Positions 8,172 to 13,006 of a stretch of DNA of 13,006 nt are shown here, one piece after another. The DNA comes from Verrucomicrobiales bacterium (GTDB lineage: Bacteria; Verrucomicrobiota; Verrucomicrobiia; Limisphaerales; UBA1096): the NCBI GenBank assembly GCA_011523195.1, contig WTHH01000302.1:1-13006 (forward strand). The letters are read 5' to 3'. How positions within the stretch are numbered: the stretch's first letter is position 1; each line of letters starts with the position of its first letter. The position numbers and the translations under genes were made by a program. The notes below the pieces were generated by a model that made no database searches, was not told the DNA's origin, and worked only from the letters and a program-made list of their open reading frames with translations.

Positions 8172-9113
8172 TTACTGCTCGCTCTTTCCGGCCTTGGCCT
8201 GAAAGCGGGCGAGCGATTTCTGGAGCTGTACGGTTTCCTGCTGGTCGCGGGCGAGGCTGAGCGCCTTCTTTTGCAGCTTGACCGCCTCGTCGATTTTGCC
8301 GCTCTCGAACAACGACAGCGCGTAGGTGTCGATGACCTGTGGGTGCTCACCCTCGGTGAGATCGTAGGCTGCCTTGGCGGCTGCGCGGGCGAACTCCAGG
8401 TCGCGGTACTTCACGTTCTCGTCAGTCAACACCGCCCACGCGATGTTGCACGACACTTCGGCGTTGTCCTTCACAAGGCTCAACAGCTCATTGCCGATCT
8501 TCCGTGTCTCGTCTCCCTTGCGACCCTCGACGAGGCGCTCCCAGTATTCTACGGAGAGTTGTTGCAACCGAATCTGTGCCTTCTCCTTTGCGATCTCATC
8601 CTCGAGGTCGAAGGTGCCCTTCACCAGCCGGTCGATTACGTCGTCGAGCCCGCTCTTCGGGTGACCGACCCAGACGATGCGATCCTGCTGGTCGACCACA
8701 AACGTCGCCGGGATGCCAGTCTGGCCAAAGGCGCGCATGTAGGCCTGCGACATGGTGTCGCCCTTCTCGATGGCGACGGTGTATTCCATCTGTTTTTTCT
8801 GCCGCCGGACGAAGCGCTCGACAGTGGCCTTGGGTTCGTCGGTGATGCCGATCACGGTCACGCCCTTGCGCTTGTATTTTTCCTGCAGCTTGGTCAGGTG
8901 CGGGATGCTGTCGCGGCACGGCCCGCACCACGTAGCCCAAAACTCAATAATGTGAATTTTCTTATCATCCGCCTTGGCCAGGTCGACCGGCTTGCCCTTG
9001 ACCCAGTGCTCAATCTGCAGCTGGGGCGCCTTGGAGCCGATGTTGGCGGCCTGCGGGGTCAAAACGATGCCGGCCAGTGCCGCGCCGAGGAGGATTGAAA
9101 ACGTTTTTTTCAT
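8172..9113 (-). CDS. Secreted TlpA-like thioredoxin-fold protein with helical/TPR-like C-terminus
   Basis: The protein has 313 residues. ATG at 9113 is chosen because it opens a clear signal peptide (MKKTFSILLGAALAGIVL, cleavage near QAA-NIG) and avoids overlap with folC, although the frame is open further upstream. Residues 28-165 are a TlpA/ResA/AhpC-TSA type domain: IIEFWATWCGPCRDSIPHL with the CGPC active site at 63-66, the cis-proline motif GIPATFVVD (Pro135), and RIVWVGHP. Residues about 170-305 are helical and resemble TPR repeats (FARAAAKAAYDL, IDTYALSLFESGKIDEAVKL). The protein probably performs thiol-disulfide exchange outside the cytoplasm; partners could include the CXXCH cysteines of the exported cytochrome-like neighbours. 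It lies 79 bp after folC and 81 bp before the DUF1592-family gene, all on one strand. It contains no exact copy of the window palindrome. Confidence 0.9.
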   Translation of the reverse strand: MKKTFSILLGAALAGIVLTPQAANIGSKAPQLQIEHWVKGKPVDLAKADDKKIHIIEFWATWCGPCRDSIPHLTKLQEKYKRKGVTVIGITDEPKATVERFVRRQKKQMEYTVAIEKGDTMSQAYMRAFGQTGIPATFVVDQQDRIVWVGHPKSGLDDVIDRLVKGTFDLEDEIAKEKAQIRLQQLSVEYWERLVEGRKGDETRKIGNELLSLVKDNAEVSCNIAWAVLTDENVKYRDLEFARAAAKAAYDLTEGEHPQVIDTYALSLFESGKIDEAVKLQKKALSLARDQQETVQLQKSLARFQAKAGKSEQ

Positions 9114-9129
9114 ATTGCTGGCCGGGCAG

Positions 9130-9141
9130 TCTTGGCCAAGC
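9130..9141. repeat. Intergenic palindrome copy between folC and the tlpA-like gene
   Basis: TCTTGGCCAAGC (10-bp core 9131-9140) lies in the 79-bp folC-tlpA gap, about 20 bases before the tlpA-like start codon. It is one of the few copies free of coding constraint and could overlap the ribosome-loading region of that gene. Confidence 0.7.
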
Positions 9142-9177
9142 GGCGGCGCGTGGCGAACCCATTTTTCAGCCCCGACC

Positions 9178-9201
9178 AAAAAAATCAGGCAGTCATCCGC
9201 C
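9178..9201 (-). terminator. Possible weak intrinsic terminator or attenuator at the folC stop codon
   Basis: On the minus strand a 5-bp stem with one G-T pair (GGCGG, 9201-9197; CTGCC, 9192-9188) and a 4-base loop overlaps the folC TGA. After TGA (9187-9185) come seven T (9184-9178). The stem is short, so termination would be partial at best. If it works, it would reduce read-through from folC into the secreted-protein genes. Confidence 0.3.
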
Positions 9202-10473
9202 TTGGCCAAGCGTTCCGGGGGCGCCCCAGTCGTTAAGTAGGCGCTCAGACTCGGTGGGCGTGGGTGACACGCCGAGCCGCTCCATTGCCTCGCCAACAAG
9301 GTAAAATGAGCCGGTCACAACCACGAACGGCTCGTCGGCGCACCGCTCCAGCGCTTGGCCAAGCGACGCGGCGACGACGGTTGCAGCCTCTGGATTTGCT
9401 TCATGGCAAACTGGCACTAACGCCGCCGGATCCGCCGAGCGGCCGCTGCGTACCGGGGCCAAGACCAGGCGCTTGGCCAAGGGCGCGAGTTCTCGGCAAA
9501 ACCCGCTGCCATCCTTCTCGTCAACCATCCCTAGGATGAATGCCGGATGCCGGGTTGAAAAATGATCGGCCAGCGCCCGGCGCAGGATCGCCGCGCCCTC
9601 GGCATTGTGCGCTCCGTCAAGCAGGAATACCTGTTCGCCAATCTCAACAGTTTGCAATCGACCCGGCCAGTGCACCTTGGCCAAGCCGGCCTCGACCTGT
9701 TCGCGCGACACCGGCAGCTGTGGCTGAAGACGATCGACCACAGCCCTGGCCAAGCGGGCGTTGGTTTGCTGATGTTTGCCGAGCAGCGGCAGGTCTGTGG
9801 CCTCCTCTGCTTGGCCAAGCGCGGTCAGTTCCGCGCCATGCGTTTTGGCTGCGGCACGGATTGCCGCCAGTGCATCGGGATGATCCGTTGCGGTGAAAGC
9901 GGGGCTGCCGGGCTTGATGATGCCGGATTTTTCGCGGGCGATCGCGACGTGCGATTCACCGAGCCAACGCGTGTGGTCGAGGCCCACGTTGGTGATCACG
10001 CTGGCCAGCGGCGTGACGATGTTTGTCGCATCGAGCCGGCCGCCCATGCCGGTCTCCCACAACACGATGTCGCACTCCTGCTCGGCAAAGTGGCAGAGCG
10101 CCATCACCATGACCATCTCGAAAAATGTCGGCGTCTGGCCTTCCGGAAAGGTGGCCATCCATTCGCGCAGCCGGGCGGTCAACCGGGCAACGGTGGCCTC
10201 GGGGATCAGTTCGCGGTTTACTTGCATCCGCTCACGAAAGGAAACGAGGTGCGGCGAGGTGAACAGCCCGGTGCGCAGGCCGGCCTCGCGGTAGACCGAC
10301 TCGAGCATCGCGCAGACCGAGCCCTTGCCGTTCGTGCCGGCGATGTGAATGAAACGCAGCCGCTCGTGCGGCGAACCGGCCAACGCCGCGAGCCGCCGCG
10401 GATTATCCAGGCCAAGCTTGGTTCCGAACATCCGCAGGTCGAGCAGGTGCTGAATGGCCTCGGGATAGGTCAT
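9193..10473 (-). CDS. folC: FolC, folylpolyglutamate synthase / dihydrofolate synthase
   Basis: The protein has 426 residues, a normal FolC length. This cytoplasmic ATP-dependent ligase adds glutamate to dihydropteroate and/or folates, the last step of folate synthesis and retention. The signatures are in order: P-loop AGTNGKGS at 45-52, FTSPHLVSFRERMQVN at 71-86, the Mur-ligase-family motif ETGMGGRLDATN at 140-151, NVGLDHTRWLG at 162-172, AREKSGIIKPG at 179-189 (Lys182 in the position usually carbamylated), GRLQTVE at 271-277, DGAHN at 286-290 and VTGSFYLVGEA at 387-397. The start is ATG at 10473, preceded by an A-rich stretch and no clear Shine-Dalgarno. Six palindrome copies or near-copies lie in the gene (9200, 9353, 9471, 9675, 9744, 9809), the highest density in the window. 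It is the first gene of the minus-strand run and is divergent from the TPR gene. Confidence 0.96.
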   Translation of the reverse strand: MTYPEAIQHLLDLRMFGTKLGLDNPRRLAALAGSPHERLRFIHIAGTNGKGSVCAMLESVYREAGLRTGLFTSPHLVSFRERMQVNRELIPEATVARLTARLREWMATFPEGQTPTFFEMVMVMALCHFAEQECDIVLWETGMGGRLDATNIVTPLASVITNVGLDHTRWLGESHVAIAREKSGIIKPGSPAFTATDHPDALAAIRAAAKTHGAELTALGQAEEATDLPLLGKHQQTNARLARAVVDRLQPQLPVSREQVEAGLAKVHWPGRLQTVEIGEQVFLLDGAHNAEGAAILRRALADHFSTRHPAFILGMVDEKDGSGFCRELAPLAKRLVLAPVRSGRSADPAALVPVCHEANPEAATVVAASLGQALERCADEPFVVVTGSFYLVGEAMERLGVSPTPTESERLLNDWGAPGTLGQGG

Positions 10474-10564
10474 TTTTTGTTTTGCCGCGCAAGCGTCGGG
10501 CGGAGGATGGGCGTTTTGCGGGGGGGGAGCAAGCGAAGGCGCGATTGAATTGGACGGACGCCAA

Positions 10565-10586
10565 GCCGGCAGGCTAGTTTGCCGGC
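10565..10586 (+). promoter_or_regulatory. Hairpin directly abutting the TPR-gene start codon
   Basis: GCCGGCA (10565-10571) and TGCCGGC (10580-10586) form a perfect 7-bp, GC-rich stem with an 8-base loop (GGCTAGTT). It ends on the base before the ATG at 10587. It occupies the place of a Shine-Dalgarno sequence, which is absent, so it could limit initiation at this ATG. Initiation at the nearby in-frame ATG codons 10593 or 10596 is also possible. No clear promoter was found in the rest of the 113-bp divergent gap, which also holds a run of eight G (10520-10527). Confidence 0.4.
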
Positions 10587-11510
10587 ATGAAGATGATGTG
10601 GAAAATGCTCGCGACCGCTGCGTTGGCCGCGCTCGAGCCGGTGGTGGCGGCGGAAACCAAGCCGGACGACCCCAAGGCAGTGGCGGTCGAGAAGGAGTTC
10701 CGCGAGCTGCTCAAGCTGGACGACCGACTGCACGCCGAGGTGGACCGGTGGATTCAAGACAACGCGGCACTGGCTGAGGCCAATGCAGCCATCTCTCGGG
10801 AGTCGCTGGGCGAACAGGTCCGAATCCGGCTGCGAAAAGTGGAAGAGGCGTATGTGTCGTTCGTCGCCAAGCACCCGAAACATATCGAGGCACGGCTGGC
10901 GTTCGGAGGCTATTACAGCGGGATCGGCGATGCCGACAAGGCGATCGGCCAGTGGGTTGAGGCTCGTGATCTTAACCCTAAAAATCCGGTGCCGTGGAAC
11001 AATCTCGGCAAGGCCTACGGACAAAAGGGAAACGTCTCAGAATCCATCCGGCACTTTACCAAGGCTTCCGAGTTGGCACCGAAACAACCGCTCTACTACC
11101 GCAACCTTGCGGCCATGCTGTTCGCCTATCCCGACCATGCTGCCCGCCATTATCTCATCGGCCGCGAACTCGTTGTGCCAAAGGTCATTTCCTTGTTCAA
11201 AAAGGCTCGCGAGCTGGATCCCAAAAACTTCCCCCTCGCGGCCGATGCCGCCATGGCATACCTCGCCACGCAGCCGCTTCAGTCCATGGAAGCCATCGCA
11301 GCCTGGAACGAGGCGCTCGCCCTCGCGCCGGATGACCGCTCAAAACAAGGCGTGCAAATTCATCTCGCCCGCATCCACGCGCACATCGGGGAGACCGACA
11401 AGGCGCGCGAAATCCTGAAAGCCGTGAAAGCCCCGAAGCTCGTCGTGTTGAAGGATGAGATTCTGAAAAAACTGGATACACCGGCGGCACCGGCACCGGC
11501 CGAGCCGTGA
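10587..11510 (+). CDS. Exported TPR-repeat protein of unknown function
   Basis: The protein has 307 residues. The N-terminus MKMMWKMLATAALAALEPVVAAE is a likely signal peptide cleaved after VVAA (about residue 22). Residues 30-95 are charged and helical. Tetratricopeptide-type repeats follow: about 101-132 (ARLAFGGYYSGIGDADKAIG), 135-168 (VPWNNLGKAYGQKGNVSESI) and 198-249 (ISLFKKARELDPKNFPLAA), with a further helical pair at 254-285 (IHLARIHAHIGETDKAREIL). The C-terminus is a short Pro/Ala tail. TPR proteins are scaffolds; no partner can be named. The stop codon overlaps the GTG start of the next gene (GTGA, 11507-11510), so the two are co-transcribed and probably translationally coupled. It is one of few genes in the window with no copy of the palindrome. 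Confidence 0.85.
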   Translation: MKMMWKMLATAALAALEPVVAAETKPDDPKAVAVEKEFRELLKLDDRLHAEVDRWIQDNAALAEANAAISRESLGEQVRIRLRKVEEAYVSFVAKHPKHIEARLAFGGYYSGIGDADKAIGQWVEARDLNPKNPVPWNNLGKAYGQKGNVSESIRHFTKASELAPKQPLYYRNLAAMLFAYPDHAARHYLIGRELVVPKVISLFKKARELDPKNFPLAADAAMAYLATQPLQSMEAIAAWNEALALAPDDRSKQGVQIHLARIHAHIGETDKAREILKAVKAPKLVVLKDEILKKLDTPAAPAPAEP

Positions 11511-12613
11511 AATTGCCGCAGTCCATTCAGCCTGTGGATGCCACGCATGTGCGCTATCGCGGCCGGCGGTTGGTTTATTTCGGTGGGTGCGATTACTACC
11601 GACTGACCAGACATCCCCACCTGCTTAAGGCCCACGCCCAGGCGGTGGCCCGCGACGGACTCGGCACCGGTGCTTCACGAATGACCACCGGCAATCACCC
11701 GACGCATGATGCGCTCGAGGCGGTGTTAAAAAAATTCTTCGACTGCGAAAGCGCAACAGTCATCGGCGACGGATATCTTGCAAACATCGCGCTTGGCCAA
11801 GCGCTTGGCTCAGGGGCGAAGGCGTTCGATGCCCTGTTTATCGATGAGTACGCTCACCTCAGCCTGCGCGATGCCGCGAAGTTCGTCGGATGCCCGGTTG
11901 TGACGTATCGGCACTGTGATGGCGACGACCTGGCCAAGCGCTTGGCCAAGCGGAAGAACGACCGGCAAATCCTTCTATTGACGGACGGTGTCTTTGGCGC
12001 GACCGGCCGGATTACCCCCATCGCGAACCTGGCCAAGGTGCTCCCGCACGGTTCCGTGGTCTGGGTGGATGACGCCCACGGCGCAGGCGTGCTCGGCGAT
12101 CGTCTGCGCGGCACGGTGGAACATGTTGCGCCATCCGGCTTCAAGGGGCGTGAACTGATTCAATCCACCACGTTAAGCAAGGCGTTCGGGAGTTACGGCG
12201 GGGCGATCCTTGGCCCGACTTGGCTCCGGAAAAGTCTACTCGACAGCAACCGGGTGGTCACCGGCAGTAGTTCATTGCCGGCGGCCTACGCGGCGGCGGC
12301 AAAGACTGCGCTTGGGCTACTCCGTACCCGCCCCGGCTTGGCCAAGCGGCTGCAGCGGAACACGGTATTTGTGAAGGACACTTTGCGGGAGAGTGGGCTG
12401 GCGATCGACGCCTCGGTGTTCCCCGTGGTCAGCCTCAATTGTCCTGCTCCCAAGGAGGCCACAGTACTTCGGCGCCGGCTCTTGGCCAACGGCATTTATC
12501 CGTCCTGCATCCGTTACCCATCCGACAAGGCCGACGCGTTTTACCGGTTCGCCATTTCCAGCGAGCACACCAGCGCGCAACTGGAGAAATTGGCCGAGGC
12601 ACTTTGCCCATAA
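11507..12613 (+). CDS. BioF-like PLP-dependent alpha-oxoamine synthase / class I-II aminotransferase
   Basis: The protein has 368 residues, slightly shorter than typical BioF or Kbl. It starts with GTG in a 4-base overlap with the TPR gene. The fold-type I PLP signatures are intact: GTGASRMTTGNHPTHDALE at 53-71, FIDEYAHLSLRDA at 111-123, VDDAHGAGVLG at 187-197 (Asp and His that contact PLP) and TTLSKAFGSYGG at 221-232 with Schiff-base Lys225. The family condenses an amino acid with an acyl-thioester, as in biotin (BioF), threonine catabolism (Kbl) and sphingoid bases (Spt). The GASRxxxGNHxxH block is closest to BioF, but the C-terminus (IRYPSDKADAFYRFAISSEHT) lacks the RPPTVPxGxARLR block expected there, and no other biotin gene is nearby. 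The substrate is therefore left open. Exact palindromes lie at 11791, 11940 and 12336, encoding LGQA or LAKR. Confidence 0.88.
   Translation: MKLPQSIQPVDATHVRYRGRRLVYFGGCDYYRLTRHPHLLKAHAQAVARDGLGTGASRMTTGNHPTHDALEAVLKKFFDCESATVIGDGYLANIALGQALGSGAKAFDALFIDEYAHLSLRDAAKFVGCPVVTYRHCDGDDLAKRLAKRKNDRQILLLTDGVFGATGRITPIANLAKVLPHGSVVWVDDAHGAGVLGDRLRGTVEHVAPSGFKGRELIQSTTLSKAFGSYGGAILGPTWLRKSLLDSNRVVTGSSSLPAAYAAAAKTALGLLRTRPGLAKRLQRNTVFVKDTLRESGLAIDASVFPVVSLNCPAPKEATVLRRRLLANGIYPSCIRYPSDKADAFYRFAISSEHTSAQLEKLAEALCP
11791..11814. repeat. Tandem palindrome units in the BioF-like gene (first site)
   Basis: The exact GCTTGGCCAAGC (11791-11802) is followed without a gap by a decayed unit, GCTTGGCTCAGG (11803-11814). 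Here the frame reads Leu-Gly-Gln-Ala-Leu-Gly, not the Leu-Ala-Lys-Arg seen at the next site in the same gene. Confidence 0.8.
11928..11951. repeat. Tandem palindrome units in the BioF-like gene (second site)
   Basis: A near-copy (ACCTGGCCAAGC, 11928-11939) is directly followed by the exact GCTTGGCCAAGC (11940-11951), encoding DLAKRLAKRK. The segment lies just before the predicted strand leading to LLLTDG, where relatives have variable sequence. Confidence 0.85.
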
Positions 12614-12615
12614 AA

Positions 12616-12642
12616 AAAAGCCGCCGACGACCGGCGGCTTTT
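12616..12642. terminator. Bidirectional intrinsic terminator between convergent genes
   Basis: A perfect 11-bp stem (AAAAGCCGCCG, 12616-12626; CGGCGGCTTTT, 12632-12642) with a 5-base loop (ACGAC) begins three bases after the BioF-like TAA. An A-run on one side and a T-run on the other give a U-tract in both directions, so it can end the TPR/BioF-like transcript and the convergent EF-hand transcript (stop at 12664). Confidence 0.9.
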
Positions 12643-12663
12643 CATCGAAAAGTTGCGATTCGT

Positions 12664-13006
12664 TTATCGGCCGTTCAGGCGGCTGAGTTCCTCCTTGCTG
12701 ACTTTGCCGTCCTTGTTTGTGTCGATGAAACGGATGTAACGGCGGGAGCGATCGTCAACCTCGTCGGCCTCGATTTCGCCGTTGTTGTTTTTGTCCAGCT
12801 CCTTGAGTCGCGAGCCGAGTTGTCCGCGCCAGTCTCCACCCAGCCGACTGTTGCCGGTTCGACTGCTGCCGCCACCACGACGATCGCGAAGGCGATCCCG
12901 GAGCCGCTCAGCCAGGTCGCCCCCCTGGCCACCTCGACTGCCGCTGCGTTCGTTAAATCGTTTCTCGGCAGCGACGCGAACCTCGTCAACGAACTGGTCG
13001 CGCACG
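12664..13006 (-). CDS. C-terminal part of an EF-hand calcium-binding protein (truncated by window edge)
   Basis: The frame is open from the window edge to TAA at 12666-12664, showing at least 113 residues. A GTG at 13005 is probably internal, because no signal peptide follows and such proteins are normally exported. Two adjacent canonical EF-hand loops are visible: DKNNNGEIEADE and, 24 residues on, DTNKDGKVSKEE. Each has Asp at 1, Asn or Asp at 5, Gly at 6 and Glu at 12. The preceding segment is rich in Arg and Gly and probably disordered (LAERLRDRLRDRRGGGSS). Paired EF-hands with Arg/Gly linkers are common in secreted Planctomycetota and Verrucomicrobiota proteins. The ligand is probably Ca2+; the role is unknown. 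The gene contains no palindrome copy. Confidence 0.82.
   Translation of the reverse strand, partial: VRDQFVDEVRVAAEKRFNERSGSRGGQGGDLAERLRDRLRDRRGGGSSRTGNSRLGGDWRGQLGSRLKELDKNNNGEIEADEVDDRSRRYIRFIDTNKDGKVSKEELSRLNGR

Larger units (their letters stand above)
1..13006. repeat. Highly iterated palindrome GCTTGGCCAAGC, dispersed through the window
   Basis: Exact 12-mers found by eye start at 96, 2607, 4622, 4870, 4918, 6710, 6815, 9353, 9809, 11791, 11940 and 12336. Six of these extend to the 14-mer CGCTTGGCCAAGCG (2606, 4917, 6709, 9352, 11790, 11939). The 10-bp core CTTGGCCAAG also occurs at 2383, 7277, 9131, 9201, 9472 and 9676. The 8-bp core TTGGCCAA alone occurs at 664, 3155, 6805 and 12482. 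One- or two-mismatch relatives include 218, 6649, 9744, 11803 and 11928. The centre is GGCC. Copies lie in coding DNA of both strands, in a signal peptide and in intergenic gaps. The pattern resembles cyanobacterial HIP1, with another sequence; the function is unknown. Confidence 0.9.

Noticed and set aside
8061..9098. 345-residue plus-strand frame opposite the tlpA-like gene
   Set aside because: The opposite strand encodes an intact thioredoxin-fold protein with CGPC and cis-Pro; this frame is its shadow.
9114..9299. N-terminal extension of the tlpA-like gene to 9299
   Set aside because: It would overlap the folC end and bury a clear signal peptide starting at 9113.
10520..10527. Run of eight G as a phase-variable tract
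   Set aside because: It lies in a divergent gap outside obvious promoter elements; a single short run gives no evidence of variation.
9562..10548. 328-residue plus-strand frame opposite folC
   Set aside because: folC motifs are all intact on the other strand, and this frame has no recognisable features.
1..13006. CRISPR array, transposon inverted repeats or integron sites as explanation for the repeats
   Set aside because: The repeat is 8-14 bp, irregularly spaced, mostly inside intact genes, with no spacers of uniform length, no target duplications and no transposase or integrase.

Overview
The window is about 60% GC, gene-dense bacterial DNA from the Planctomycetota-Verrucomicrobiota-Chlamydiota group, most likely a verrucomicrobial or planctomycetal relative. 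The placement rests on gene content. It carries three of the large secreted families first described in Rhodopirellula: a PSCyt1-DUF1549-DUF1553 cytochrome-like protein, a DUF1587/1595/1592/1588/1585 protein, and its usual companion DUF1552. No RNA gene, CRISPR array, insertion sequence or phage gene was seen. Shine-Dalgarno sequences are weak or absent at most starts.

Layout. 1-150 (-) is the N-terminus of a secreted protein cut by the window edge. 281-2584 (+) encodes the PSCyt1/DUF1549/DUF1553 protein. It converges, across only 35 bp, on a minus-strand run that reads in this order: folC (10473-9193), a secreted TlpA-type thioredoxin with a helical C-terminus (9113-8172), a 1371-residue DUF1592-family protein (8090-3975), and a Tat-exported DUF1552 protein (3930-2620). 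A divergent, translationally coupled pair lies on the plus strand: an exported TPR protein (10587-11510) and a BioF-like PLP-dependent alpha-oxoamine synthase (11507-12613). An 11-bp-stem bidirectional terminator then separates this pair from a convergent EF-hand protein (12664 to the edge).

Function. The two large c-type-cytochrome-like proteins, the DUF1552 protein and the TlpA protein all point to the periplasm or cell surface. CXXCH motifs and a CGPC thioredoxin in one run are compatible with redox or heme-protein work outside the cytoplasm, but no substrate can be read from the sequence. FolC is a housekeeping enzyme, and its place at the head of this run may be only positional.

The most striking signal is not a gene. 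A perfect palindrome, GCTTGGCCAAGC (best 14-mer CGCTTGGCCAAGCG), recurs through the whole window. By eye I count 12 exact 12-mers, 18 copies of its 10-bp core CTTGGCCAAG and 22 of TTGGCCAA, against about 0.001, 0.01 and 0.2 expected by chance. It occurs in genes on both strands, in at least two reading frames, in the three gene junctions at 151-280, 2585-2619 and 9114-9192, and as head-to-tail 12-bp units. It behaves like the highly iterated palindromes (HIP1) of cyanobacteria but has a different sequence. This is the best candidate for something undescribed here.
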